This document shows, one piece after another, positions 1 to 11,600 of a stretch of DNA of 64,000 nt. The stretch lies in NCBI GenBank assembly GCA_023055505.1, contig JALIRH010000004.1:22501368-22565367 (forward strand), written 5' to 3'. This DNA is from Callipepla californica brunnescens. Taxonomy: Eukaryota > Chordata > Aves > Galliformes > Odontophoridae. The notes under the pieces are model-generated. The model saw nothing but the letters and a program-made list of their open reading frames with translations, was not told where the DNA came from and searched no databases. Numbering within the stretch: the stretch's first letter is position 1; every line of letters starts with the position of its first letter. Made by a program: the position numbers and the translations under genes.

Positions 1-3000
1 CAATATTAGGAAAAAATAAACAAGAGGGTTTTGAGGGTAAGACCTATTCAGATGTAAAAGTTGTTCCCACTTACATTATCACCCACTGAAGCCTTCCCCA
101 GAGATCTCATACATTCAGCTCCTTTGAAAAAGTTACAAAGCCAGCTAGGTTAGGGATGTGGTAAAGGTAAGAACTGTTCTGGGAAACTAACCCCACAGCA
201 CAGCTGTCATTCAGTCTGAAGTAGCACAGCACTGTCCTATGACATGATGCCACCAGGACACACATCCCCATCCACACATCTTCTGCCACTGTGTCCCAGC
301 TGATGCCATGTGGCTGCCAGGACACCTCACCTGTGTGCTGGGGTGGGGAAACAGACTTGGTTGGCTTGTTGTAGCCCGAAAAGCTTCAGCTGTGGGCCAT
401 ACAGGGCAGAAGCAGACCTCCTCCACCTACTGCTCTGTAACAGCTGAGGGCAATGAACAACTTAACAGGCCGAACAGGTAGGGCAAGTATGGTGGCAGAG
501 CAAGTTCCCTTTATGCTCTACCACCTACAGCAGTGAGGCTGAAGTCTCTACTTGAATGAAAGTGCAAGTGTTAGGTGTGGTTTATGAGTTATGCATGAAA
601 AGATTAATGTGTTTAAGGGTAGAGCCTCAACTACCAGCTAACGTCCATGAATGAGCCTTGGGGTGAGCCTAAGCCAGTTTCCACTCCAGCCAGTAGAGGT
701 ATGTATGGTCTTTTGGGTTCAGTGGGAACAGGATGAGGTCCTTCATGGCTAGCCAAGGAGCGATTAGTCTAATGATGTAATAGAGCTTGTAACTGCCTGC
801 TCAGGCTTAATTCAGCTCTTTTGTGAGCAGGCATTATGGCAGTTTGTAATTATGTGATTGCATACTATTTGCTCTACAAGAAACTGCTTCATTGGAAGTC
901 CACGTGGAGGTGAGGCGGGCTGGGGTGAGGGCAGGAGGGCCTGCTCCAGTCCCTTGGCCTTGTTCTACCTCTTTCTGCAATGGGCTTCCTGCGGGGTCTT
1001 AAGCAAGAAAGCATTCCAATGTCTGCACCGAGTTCAGGTTTCACCAGCAGCACAAGCTTGGCTTTTTCTAAATATAGGAACTTGGTTTTGCAATCTTACT
1101 GATCTCTGAGCGTAGCCTTATGTAAGGGGCAGTCGACAGACATAATGGCTTTAGTTTTAAACTGCTTTTACAGCCTATCCAGATCTATGTGGCAGGAGGT
1201 ATGAGAATCCCTTGGCTCATCTGCCAAGGTGTGGTGGCACACCTATCTGCTGGCAGCTGTAGGCTGGATTGCTGTTGGCAGCAATAGCAGTGGAAAACAA
1301 AAGGTTTTATCTCCTTGATCTTACACCACATGCTCTCTCTGCTCCTGGCTATCTTTCCAATCTCACCTTCTGCTTCATTTAAAGTGCTCCAGGGACTCTG
1401 CTGGCCTGGCTTCCAGCATCCCCAAAACAGGTAGCTAAAAGGCTGCCTGAAGATCCACACTGATAAACAGGAGACATGAATGGAAGGAGAATATGAAAGG
1501 AAACTGCACCAGTGTTTCCACCGTATGGTGGTAGCTCTTGGTGCAGCTCACTTGCACTGGTGTTGGTGACACGGGGATGCCCCAGTCACTGCAGCTTGGT
1601 CCTTTACTGACTGGGATGTCTTAGCAGATGAGGTGGTGTCCTGGGTTGGTGTGGACGGAGCTGAGAAATCCCAGAAGACAAATGCTCTGATGTAGAAAAT
1701 GATCAAACATTCAGCAAAAACTAGGATCAATCTCTGAGTGTGGTTAGACTAGGAACATGTCAGAAGAGTCTGTTCCCGCTCAGTGAAGCTATTCTTTGGG
1801 CCTGATTTTTATCTTACGCAGGGATGGAGTAACCCCACTGATGTCACTGGTCTGGTGTAAAACTGGTGTGTGTGACTGGCAAAGTGGGTCAGATTTCTGT
1901 ACGTGGAGGTGCAGCTGCTGAGTGCAGCGATAAAGAGATTTTGCAGCTATTTCCTCCCGTGGCCCCACAGGGCTCCCCAGCTTCATGAGCCGCCCACTGC
2001 CCCAGAGCTGGGCTGTGGGGTTTCCTACAGCACCTCTGTCTGCCCAGGCAAGCAGTTTCCACAGATCTGTGACAGAAAAATTCTAATTCTGCTGATGTTC
2101 CACGCTTCCTGTCGCTAAAAGCAAGATGCGGCAGTATGTGCCTGCTCTGGAAGAGCCCACATCAAAACTGCCCAGTTGGTTGAATGGAAGAAAGTAGTTG
2201 AGGAGTCAATGTGGTAGTAATTTTGACCACTGATCAGCCGCTTGATTTCACACCCTATTTTTTATACTTCAGTGCAAGGCATTATTATTACTCTAATCCC
2301 ATGTGGGTACTTGACTTTTTATAAAAGCTTTCCACTGGAGATGTGGAATGAAGTGTTGTCCTCGGAGCCACGTTAATGTCTGAGGCTGGGCTGGCTCTGC
2401 CATGATGCGGAGGGTAACGGTACCCTGGGATTTCTGCAAGTTACTAATAAACAACCCATGTCTCTCCTTTGGATGAGTCCCTTTCACAGAGCTGTGGCAG
2501 CGCAATCCGCCCCACACCCATCACACCTAATCCCTTCTTGGAAGTAAATATTGAAAGAGGAAAAAAAACACATGAAATGAGGGAGAAAGGAAAGCAATGC
2601 CCAAGGAGCTTGGCTGAGCTTCACATCCCCCATGCAGGGAATGGCACAGCTGACTTCCAGCCTTCCAGGTGATGTAATATGAATTAAAGTTCGTTCAGCA
2701 CCATATGCACCTCTGCCTCTTGGTGTGGAGTAGGCAAGGGCCAGCTGGCAGTTCTGGAAGCCACCAGTAAGCTGGGCAGCCTTGTATGTACGTGGGAAAT
2801 GGCCATGTGCTCCCCTCACCCTTACTGCTGCTGGGGTTTGCTCTGCTTCTGGAACCAAAGCTTTCCAACTTGCCTGTGGGCTACATGGAAATAAGGTAAG
2901 GTGGAAGCAAGAAGCAACTTGCTTGTCACACAGGAAAGTGGCTTGAAGTTTGTTGCTACTAGGCAGCATGTTACTGCTTTGAAACGAAAAGCATGAATAC

Positions 3001-3098
3001 TGGCCATGATTAAAAATCAACTTTATCCCCTCAGAAGAGAATGGGGGTCCTGATGAAACCCACTGCCAGCAGGCAGATTTTTGCCCCATTCATTGCAG
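1..3098. other. no gene recognised
   Basis: Unique-looking sequence without a recognisable gene or repeat. The 201-codon minus-strand frame at 2484-3089 lies here. It has no domain, no sensible composition and no splice context, so I do not call it. Confidence 0.6.
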
Positions 3099-3257
3099 CA
3101 AGCCAGCACAGCATTGCTCCATACCTGCCTGATGTTTTTGCTGTGATTTTTCACCCTCATGAGGTGCCGTATTTTACCCTCGGGTCTCATTTCGCTGCTG
3201 ATCTGAGTGCCTTGGGACTGTTTGTTGATAGACGTGGTGATCACTTTTACTACACGT
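3099..3257 (+). other. candidate internal exon (unrecognised), plus strand
   Basis: Seen: a pyrimidine-rich run ends in an AG at 3097-3098. After 159 bases a strong donor, GTAAGT, begins at 3258. The length is a multiple of three, and only one of the three sense frames is free of stops. That frame enters and leaves in phase 1, so the island would be a symmetric 1-1 exon. It would encode about 53 residues, including a stretch like FAADLSALGLFVDRRGDHF near the C-terminal end. I recognise no family. The opposite strand is also open here, and 53 codons without a stop is not rare by chance, so the support comes mainly from the splice signals. Several CpG dinucleotides fall inside it. It could equally be a non-coding conserved element or coincidence. 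Confidence 0.18.
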
Positions 3258-3374
3258 GTAAGTGTGGGGTTTTTGTTCCTTTTTTCTCCAACACTTTTCT
3301 GGGTAATGTTTTCCACATTTGGTCTCAACCCACAGTTCTTTTCTCAGAAAACAGTCACCTCAGTGATATTTCCG

Positions 3375-3394
3375 CATGTGTGTAAACACACATG
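3375..3394. repeat. short perfect palindrome (hairpin)
   Basis: The nine-base arm CATGTGTGT at 3375-3383 is followed after AA by its exact reverse complement at 3386-3394. The stem is a CA/TG dinucleotide run, so it may have arisen by replication slippage. No protein-binding role can be read from it. Confidence 0.6.
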
Positions 3395-3621
3395 TTAAAA
3401 TAGCCTGCTTCATGAAGATAGCATTAGAAAACCCCATTACTGCAATATTAGTCCATCGAAACCCAGGAATGGTATGAAACAAGTCAGAGCCATGCAGTGA
3501 ACATGCTGTGTATATGGAGCTTGCCATTTCTGCCCAGCCCTTGCTGGTAGGTCCCTGTGGCTGGAGGGGAATCGGTTCCCCCTAGGGATTGGTGAGGTGG
3601 CTGCTGCTCATAGCCCATCCC

Positions 3622-3654
3622 GGGGGGGGGGGGTGGAGGGGAGTGCTGGGCTGG
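3622..3654 (+). repeat. G-tract, possible G-quadruplex
   Basis: Twelve consecutive Gs at 3622-3633 are followed within 21 bases by further G runs (GGAGGGG, GGG, GGG). Four or more G3 tracts with short loops satisfy the usual quadruplex pattern on the plus strand. The exact length of the homopolymer is also a place where assembly errors are common. Confidence 0.5.
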
Positions 3655-5177
3655 GTTTCCCCTCCAGCTGCAGGGTTGCTGCCTGCCAGCCGAGATGATG
3701 CTGGGGCAGTGACTGACCCTAAGACAGCCCCAGGACAGAGAAAGCACTGACCTGCCATCGCAGCCACTGTGGACACATTTACATATAAAAGCCAAACCTG
3801 AGAGATAAATAACAGATAAACCTACCCTTCTTTCAGGTGCTGGGAAGTCTGAGTGCCGTTTTTTTTTTATTACAAACACAGGTTTAAATAGTATTCACCT
3901 CAGGGGTGTGGATGACTTTATCTTGGTTGGGAATCCATGGAAACGACTGTTAACCCCTAGCATTGTAATACGTTGCCCAGTGCATCTATATAAACACGAA
4001 GCATATTTATAGCGTAATGATCCCTTGGGTTCATTAAATACCATAACAAGGACTTTTGGAAAGCAGCCAGATATCCTGCTCTTCCAAGCTATATTAAGAA
4101 AGGCCAAGCTGTTACAAGAAAAGATTTAATATGTTTTTTCAAACTAGCCTTGAATTATTTAGCACGTTCTCAGAGGGATTGTTGTCTCACGTTCCTTCTC
4201 AGCATCTGAGGTCTGGGGGTCTGGGACGCCACAGCCAGCCTGTGGGGTTAACCCTGTTCTGCTTCCCTTGGGAAGCTGCAGCCCTGGAGTGCTTCGCTTC
4301 CCCCGTTCATAGGAACCAGCATGCTGCACTGCCCAAGTGCAGGTCTGATCCAGTAAAAGGTCCTGTACAAACACATGTGGTGAGGTCTCACAGCCTGAAA
4401 GAGAGAGAAAGCAGCAGCAGCCCACACAAATCTAACTGGTAGAGGTTAATTCTGGAAAGCAGTACACCTGAATAAAAAAAAGCAGGTTTTATGAAGCTAT
4501 GTAAGGCCACGTATGGCTTTAGCATGTTAGCAAAGTTAGGGCTGAGACAGCGTTCAACAGGAAAAAAAAAATCGCTTCTGGTGCTCCAGAAAGAAAAAGT
4601 TCTGCAGTTCATTATGTGGCTCGTCTGTGTCAGTGCTGCAGGGCTGGAAGAAATAAAAAGCAATAAAATCTGACTTTGTCTTTAATACCAGCAGATCCAT
4701 GGCTAATATGCAAAGGCGCATGTTCTGTTTTGTAAGACAGTACTGTTTTTCCATAGCCTCTTTTCACAGAAAGCCCACGCTTTCAGAGTGAGGCTGTTAC
4801 AGTTTCCTTTTCAGTAGCAGTTGACTTCAGAAAAATAGAGCCGCTGTTTCCAGCAATTCCTGCGCACTCGGGGTGCATCTCATCATCAACGGAGGTGCAG
4901 GCAGCCCCCGCTGGCTGCCATGTCCCAGGGCACGGGGTTCATCCGGGGCAAGGCTGCAGCAGCAGCCCAGCAGGCCCCATCCTGCTTCCCACACTGCAGC
5001 CTTGAGTCAGGTTTGCAAACCTCTCTGGTTTATCTCAGCTTTTTGGTATTAGAAGAGGGGGTCAGCAAGTTACAGGAAGCTGTGCCTGTACTGTATCTTG
5101 TGCTCCTATGGGATTTTGGCAGTTTCACTTCCAGTTCAGCCTGAAGTTAAAGCGCTGAAGCAGCAAGAACACAAAGT

Positions 5178-5197
5178 TATATATAGATATATATATT
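5178..5197. repeat. TA-rich microsatellite
   Basis: Short interrupted run of TA dinucleotides with one G interruption. There is no sign of function. Confidence 0.6.
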
Positions 5198-5917
5198 TAA
5201 AGACAGATGTGTTACAAGTATTTCATAATTCTGAAAGATTTCCCAGCAGCAGCTGAGGCTGATTAAAACAGCCAGGGTATGAGGGTGACCCTCACAGTGG
5301 TGTGAAGGGACCCTATACAAAGCGGACCCCCAACAAGCAGGAGCCAAATGCAGAGGGGTGCCAAGATCAGAGCTAGCCAGAGGGCTGCTTGTGTTTCCTA
5401 CAGCCTTGCCATAGTGGCAGCAGCAGCTGATGGCTGAGTGCTGTGTGTGAGGTGGAATGTCCATCAAGGCCACCTGTAGACCCACACCCACCCACTGTTC
5501 TGCAGTGGGATCCAGGTGGGTGGGATGTGAGGGCAGAGGGCCGGCCTGATCCCACTCCCACCTGTGTTTCTCTGCATCAGCCTTCTGCAAAGGCTGCTCT
5601 CAGCCATGCAATCCCCAAAGGTACACAGTCTGATTTAGGAAAGATTGGTCATAGTGTTGACACGTTTTGGGGGAGGGAAAGCTGAACTCCTCCATGCACC
5701 TCTAGTGCCTTCTTTGCCCCAAAGAAAGGACTGCCTTCATTCTCTTCTTTCTCTGCAGTTAATTAGTGAGTCCAAGCCAGCACTCCTTGGAGCTGGTGGC
5801 TCCCTTAATCTCCCTGTTGCTAGGGCATGCTGACATGCTCCACTGGTACTAGTTCCAGCATGGTGTGGGGGATTGTGGAAAGAAAGGGTAAAGGACTGAT
5901 CAAACAGAGTCCAATTT

Positions 5918-5933
5918 AAAAAAAAAAAAAAAA
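5918..5933. repeat. poly-A tract
   Basis: Sixteen consecutive As followed by GAAAAAG. It resembles the tail of an old retroposed sequence, but no target-site duplication or parent sequence could be recognised next to it. Confidence 0.5.
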
Positions 5934-6522
5934 GAAAAAGCAGCTCTTTTAGATGGGGATAGGAAATTCACAATGGGAGAAAGTAGAGAGTGAATGGTAA
6001 AGCCTAAAGGGTCTCATTAAACTGAGGCCAGCTGAGCCTCAATTTACCTTATTTCACTCCCTTTCTCCTGCCACCTCCATGCTAGAGAGCCTTTATCAAA
6101 GTGGTGGAGCAGGATGACTTACTCATAAAATGTTTGACAGAAATAAAAGTGTAATTGTTTTCCTGAGAAGTTTTGTAAATGTTTGGGAAGCAAGATGGAG
6201 CCTCAAGTGAAATGTACTGCTTGATTGAATATATGCTGCAGGTGAGAGTCCCACAGATCATTACCATTTCCTCCTTAGCTCATTCAGTCTCCCAGGAAAC
6301 AGAAGGTGAAAGTTAAATAGGACATGCAGAGCTCCAGGAAGGCAGAAGTCAATCCTGAGTGTAAATGTGAGCTGTTTACCTTGAAAGTAGTGTTTCTGAA
6401 TTTATCTGTGTCATCCTTTACAAAATCAGAGTGAGCATATGTTTCTGCATTTAAGCAAGGTGGGTTTTGTTGTTGTTTTTATTTTTTTGTACCTGGTAAG
6501 CGACTACCATTTGCTGCCTCAG

Positions 6523-6607
6523 AAGAACAGGGATTCCACCACAGCATGTCTCAGTGAGCATGAATGTCTTGAGGAGCTGGAGACATCGGAAAGCTGCAAG
6601 ATGATAG
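6523..6607 (+). other. candidate internal exon (unrecognised), plus strand
   Basis: Seen: a good acceptor, pyrimidine-rich and ending in CTGCCTCAG at 6514-6522, is followed 85 bases later by a strong donor, ATAG|GTAAGC, at 6608. Of the three sense frames two contain stops. The third is open and reads 28 codons of acidic, cysteine-containing sequence (for example HECLEELETSESC). The exon would start in phase 0 and end in phase 1. No family is recognised. The lack of a clear partner exon means this could be a non-coding RNA exon or a chance pairing of splice signals. It would be convergent with the minus-strand terminal exon candidate at 7295-7622. Confidence 0.22.
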
Positions 6608-7294
6608 GTAAGCTTCTTAGAAGGTCTGTGCTTAACAGAAGAAATGAGGGTAGGGCTTAATCCCTCGCTGGCAACCATTACAATGACAGAATGTGGTAAT
6701 TGGCAGTTTGTTCTTTTCTTTAATCCAAAAATCAGCCAGATAATGTATCAGAACTATGTTTTGAGAGTCTACGTGAATGATGAGTTGCAAAACAGAAGCA
6801 AGCACCTGTCCTACGCATCCTCTTGCTGATAGAGCTGTGAGATGAGGACTCGTGCTGCTGTAATGATTCTCCTTCTGGGGTCACAGAAAGGGGTGGATGG
6901 CTGTGGTTCTGCTGGCCAGCACAGCTTCTGGTGTCAGAAGGAGGGCGGCAATGGCAAATAGCACGTTTTCCTTGCTCAAATGCTAGTTTTATTTGGAAAA
7001 CTTCTGCAGTCTTTCTGGTTTCACCTTATCATTACCTCTATAGGCCCCAAAAGAGGCAGGGTTGGTTTTTTTTTGTCTGTTTATTTTTCAAGCAGGGTCT
7101 CAGTTCTCATTGAAGAGCAGTCCATTATTGTAAATGATTTCATTAACCTCTCTTGCCTGGAGGTCCTTCTCCCCATCTTAATACCTCCCTCTGGCCAAGA
7201 ATTCCTGTCTTGCAGTGCAGGTGAGGGGCATAGGTTTCTCACTTCTATTGAAAGGGAGGAGATTAGCTATTTTGAAAGATCAGGTCAACCTTTA
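6608..7294. other. no gene recognised
   Basis: Unique-looking sequence. It would lie beyond the poly(A) site of the minus-strand terminal exon candidate and inside an intron of any plus-strand transcript using the exon candidate at 6523. Confidence 0.5.
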
Positions 7295-7622
7295 AATGTG
7301 AAAATACGTTTTTATTAATCTCTTCCTTCCAGTGGTTTCCCCTCCCATCCAGCTATAAGAGTGTATAGGCACCCTTGCTGCATGGAGAGCACTGGATTTT
7401 CCACACGGCAGCTTAGCCTGAGTACAGGTTTACAGTTTTAATCTTTTTCAGGTATCAGGTCATCCTTCTTCAGGCTATTGTAAGACAATCCCTTTTTGCT
7501 GAGGGATTTCCTCTGAAGAAGGATCAGGTTTTTGGCATCTAATGCGTTCTCCACCCTCCTTTCTATTTCCACAGTCTTTCTATCGTGGTTCAGATCTGCA
7601 CAGCAAGTTTCTGCCAGCAGGA
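7295..7622 (-). other. candidate terminal coding exon with 3' UTR and poly(A) signal
   Basis: Read on the minus strand. A branch-point-like CCCTAAC lies at 7655-7649 and a pyrimidine-rich stretch follows. Three closely spaced acceptor AGs end at 7623, 7611 and 7596, all leaving the same phase (1). An open frame then runs about 60 codons to a TAA at 7440-7438. The peptide is charged and helix-like, with segments such as DRKTVEIERRVENALDAK and SLSKKGLSYNSLKKDD, and ends in IPEKD. An AATAAA lies at 7316-7311, roughly 120 bases past the stop, as expected for a short 3' UTR. The upstream part of the same frame looks like a hydrophobic signal peptide, but it has no ATG and a stop precedes it. I think that hydrophobicity only reflects the pyrimidine tract. 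I do not recognise the protein. The ordered signals make this the best exon candidate in the window, still unproven. Confidence 0.35.
7311..7316 (-). terminator. candidate polyadenylation signal AATAAA
   Basis: Canonical hexamer on the minus strand within TTAATAAAAACG, downstream of the stop codon of the exon candidate ending at 7438. A CA dinucleotide about 15-20 bases further on and a following T/G-containing stretch would suit cleavage near 7295. The hexamer alone is common in AT-rich DNA, so its position relative to the open frame is what gives it weight. Confidence 0.35.
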
Positions 7623-9694
7623 CTGCAGCCAGAGCTATGATGAGACATGTTAGGGTGGGGTGCAGGGATGTCACAGTTGTCCCCTACCTTGCCTGAATGA
7701 GACATGCTTGCAAACAGGCTGTTTTGTAACATGATCTTGATGAGTGAATGCATCCCTTTCATAAATGTAGCTTTAGACAGTGGGATGTACTGGTGGAGAG
7801 AAACTTGGTTGGCTAGGAACCTTTCATTAATGCTGGTCCTTGTATGTTCACGTGTATGGGCGTGCAATGGGTAGCGTGCTCCTTCTTCATTCACTCCACC
7901 CATCTCCACACTGAGTCTTGTGCAGAGTGGGGAAATGAAAGCTCAGTGAGCTTCTGTTTGCTCTATTGGACGTACATTTGTAGAAGAGAGATGGAGAGAG
8001 GCTCTGTTGCCTTCTTCTGGCAGAATAGATAGCATCCATTACCCAGCACCACTATCTTAATTTTGTTATGCTCATTTTGTGCCAAGTGTAAATAGTGGCA
8101 ATTTGTACAGGACAGTGGAGAACTTGTCTGTTGTTTCGGGAGTTTAATGCCCGCCCATCTTTACCAGCATTGACATGTTGCTGCATCTTGCAACACCACC
8201 ACTTACCTTTCTTTCCAAGGGTGTTTTTTGTTTGTCTAGTTTTTTGGCAAGTAGTCCTACAAAAATGAGAAATGTCTCTGTTATGCTCACCTGCTTTTTA
8301 GATATTAGTACATGATTTGCCTCTGTGCATCAGTCTCTAAATGTAGCTCACATGTGCCGATGTGGGGAAGAAGTGTGGCAAGACAAAATAAAATCAAATG
8401 GCTGAAAGCGCAATGATTCCAGACCAGAAGGCACTGTGTCAGAGTAGCTGGATGGGGGGGGGGTATTTTGCTGTCAGCATGACTTTCCCAGACTGAAAAG
8501 GAGAGAGATTTTTTTTCTACTGTGGAAAATAGTTCTGATAAGGCTGGATAACAACTGGAGGAAGACAGCATAGCCGTTATGGTTTGCTCTTTCTAATGTT
8601 AACCTCTAGCAATCTATAAATAATATGTAAGTTTCCACATTCTGCAGTTTATCAGCAGGAAGTTTTGTCACTTGCTTTATGGTCCTAGATCACTGCTTTG
8701 GTTTAAACAGCAGTGAACATGTCCCAGCTTAGGGCCTGAGAGGTGTCTGGGGTCTTGGGCTCTGTTGAAACACATGCGATGCTGTCCTCTCAGCTGTGAC
8801 AACTGGCTGACACTGCAAAACGTGCAGGAACCCTAAAAACAAAAGAAACGGAATGGGAAGGAAGGAGACTCATAGCTAGGCAAGAGGCCAGCTTTTCTGC
8901 TTTTTCCTTTGAGCCTCCACTTCTGGAAGTCCCTGCTTGCAATGTCCTTACTATCAACTGATGTTAGCTGTTCATTTATGGGGAGTTATAACTAAAGCAA
9001 ACTGAAGCGCTATCTGAAATTCACTTCCGCTTGGGCAACAGAAAGGCTGTCTGAATTCCTTCCCCTTTTGGCTGCTCGTGCTGCTCTTTTGAAAGAGCAC
9101 CATTATAGTGTTATAACACTGCTGTATTTACAGTGTTGCTTTACAGCTACAGCTTTCTCAAGCAGTGAGCTTTTGCCTGACATTAGTGATGTGAAGAGTA
9201 TGTGATGATGGCGGGTAAGCTGGGGTTTCTGCACAGGCAGGAGTTTAGCATGATTATGTTACTAGTGGAGTGAGTTTCCTCATACGTATGTGAACGAAAA
9301 AAAAGATGTTCCTCACTCTGTCAGCCTAATTGGTTCTGCCATCAAGCCTGGAAGGCCAGCTGAGAGGGAAGCCAGCAATAAAATGTACCAAACAAGAAAA
9401 GATGTTTTTTCTAACAAGCAGTTGCGACAAACTTGATGGATACTTTTGGCATAAACGTTTCTAGCACTTAGGAGTATTTACATTTCAGATCTGTATTATG
9501 AGATCCTCTTGCTTTTGCCCGTTGCCTCTGATAAGGACAGGAGGTTAAGCAGAAACAGTCCAGCAGAAATGGAGTGTGCCCATGTGGGGCTTAGCAGGTG
9601 GTGGCCATAGAGATTATTCTTCTGCTCTTTCCTAGACCTCGATAAACCAATGGTGATTCTGTTGAAGTCGCTTAGTAGTTAAAAGCATGTCATC
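7623..9694. other. no gene recognised
   Basis: Unique-looking sequence with one G homopolymer. No exon upstream of the minus-strand terminal exon candidate could be recognised here. Confidence 0.55.
8454..8463. repeat. G homopolymer
   Basis: Ten consecutive Gs. Its length is uncertain in most sequencing technologies, and no function is inferred. Confidence 0.6.
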
Positions 9695-11600
9695 TGGGGC
9701 TTTAGACAAGTGCGAAGTTTTAATGATGTGGAAAGCATTTCAAAGAGAACAGCAATGAGCATAGGCTGTCCCAAAACTGGGCAATTGGTAGGAAATAAGA
9801 AGATAAATCATAAGGTATTTGATCTTAGCCTCAAGGAAAAAAGCATGCAGTAGCAGGGCTAGGTATCTGAGGACAAAATCACAAAGGCCAAGCAGCAAAT
9901 TGAGATCAAATTAACAAGAGACTCTAAAGTAACAAGTAGTTTTTTTATCACTATAGCAGCAGGAGGACAAGCCAGGTGCTGCTCTGCAGTGGAGAAGACA
10001 GTCTATGGACAGATCTAGGCTAGAATCTCAGAGCACTTCATACATTTTACTTGCACTTTTTTTTCTTTTTTGCTTCAGATAACTATTGTAATCGATGTCA
10101 GTGACAGAAGGGGGGTGACATCACAAAAACTAGAGCAGAGAAGGAGTTAGAAAATCTCTCTGTGTGTTAGTGTCCAAGTCAGTTGGGCCAGGTGAGTTTC
10201 AGCCTGGAGTAATTGCACCAGCTGGATATTTAATCTCATGTTCTAGCTGTAACCTAGCCTAGCATCTGGGATGTTACAGACCCCAAGAACACACTTGGAA
10301 GCCTGGAAAAGTGCAGGCGTAGTTCCTGCCTTTAAAAGGAAAAAAAAAATGGAGGAGGAGCCAGGGTTTACAGATTGTTCAGTTTAACTTCAATTCCCGG
10401 AAAAATACTAGAACAAACAATCAAACTTTTGTAAGCACGTAGAATAAAACAAAGAGATGAATAATGGCCAATGTATAGTTGTCAAAAACAAGTAACTCTG
10501 TAAAATGGTTCAAACGTCCTTTCATGACAGAGTAAAAAAACCTCCTTTATAGGGGAGAAGCAATAGTTGTCCTCTATTTTGTCTGTGGGGAGGCTTTCGT
10601 CACATTGTATTGTGTTACTTGTAAGCAAATAAAGGGAACCTGTGCTAGATGGGGCTGGCCTGGAGTGATGCAATATTAGCTGGAAAGCCACGCACTGAGA
10701 ATAGTTATTAATGATCCTTTAGAAAGGGAAAGGTGGATCACGAAGAGCTGTTTGAGAGTCGGTCCTGGATCAGCATGACTTAAGGTGATTATGAACAGCT
10801 TGGACAATGGAATAGGGAATATCATATTCTTGTCTACCGCAAAGTTGGAGGAGAACTATAGATATACTGAAATATAAAACTACAATTAAAAACTAGTTAG
10901 ACAAATGGTCTCTGAAGTAGGGTTCCTTTCAGTATAGGGGCATTACTGGGAATAATTAATTTTGCTTATACAGGGTAGTTAAATATTTTCCCAAGTAGCA
11001 ACTCTATGTAAAAATATCTGATAGATGTTTTAGATCACAATCCAAATGTGACTTAATTGCTAATGTAAAAAGGGCAAATGCCTGTTGAGGATGTGTAAAT
11101 AGGCAGGACCCTACGAGTAAGCCTTCTATTCAGTTCTATGTGAGGCTCAGGTTCAGTTATGGGTGCTGCGTTCAAGACAGGGTCCAGGGGGTAGCAATGG
11201 GAATAATCATAGCTTTTGAAAACAAGACCTAGGAGGGAAGAATGATTAAAGTGATGTTATTTAGTCTAGTGAGAGCTGAGGGAGATAGGGCTCCTTCTGC
11301 TGATTATGTGAAGGGTGGCTGGGAAAAGGAGAGTATACTGTTCTGTACATCTCTAATGGATAGGGCGAGTAGTGAGCTTAAATTATACTAAAGATTGGAT
11401 GTTAGAAGAAAGCAGTAAGGATAATGGTACCAAGGAGCATATGAGGAAGCTGTGGGATCGCCATCCTGTGTTTAGGATGAGGTTAGGCAAGCGTTTGTCA
11501 AGAGTGGCGTAAGTTTAACAATCCTGTCTTGGGATATGAGTCTGGACTAAATGATCTTTTAAGATCCCTTCCAGCCATATAAATCTCACATTCTATCCTG
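9695..11600 (+). mobile_element. ancient CR1-type non-LTR retrotransposon, 3' half, heavily decayed
   Basis: Recognised by resemblance, in order, to the older CR1 subfamilies shared by turtles, crocodilians and birds. Around 9860-9950 a stretch corresponds to the endonuclease/reverse-transcriptase linker (GACAAAATCACAAAGGCCAA). Around 10300-10480 sits the start of the reverse transcriptase domain (AGGAGCCAGGG, ATACTAGAACAAACAATC, TTGTCAAAAACAAGTAACTC). Around 10780-10830 is the AACAGCTTGGACAATGGAAT block, and around 11150-11300 the stretch before the 3' UTR. The 3' end at 11530-11590 has GGACTAAATGATCTTTTAAG and CCCTTCCAGCC. Stops and frameshifts break the frame throughout, and no protein longer than about 70 residues remains. 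Boundaries are approximate; the 5' end could lie anywhere from 9690 to 9850. Similarity was judged from memory of the consensus, not by alignment. Confidence 0.8.

Larger units (their letters stand above)
3258..6522. other. no gene recognised
   Basis: Unique-looking sequence between two plus-strand exon candidates. It holds a small palindrome, a G-run and short simple repeats, listed separately. No coding content was recognised. Confidence 0.6.

Noticed and set aside
2484..3089. 201-codon open frame on the minus strand, the longest in the window
   Set aside because: Composition is low-information and rich in C, S, P and H, there are no domains, and the frame begins from a non-ATG start. No splice or promoter context. 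It overlaps unrelated open frames on the other strand, as expected by chance.
7438..7674. Apparent signal peptide (hydrophobic LIIALAAVLLAE) at the start of a small secreted protein
   Set aside because: The first codon is GTG, no in-frame ATG precedes it and a stop lies just upstream. The hydrophobic run coincides with a branch point and pyrimidine tract, so it is better explained as intron end than as a secretion signal. The downstream part was kept as a terminal exon candidate.
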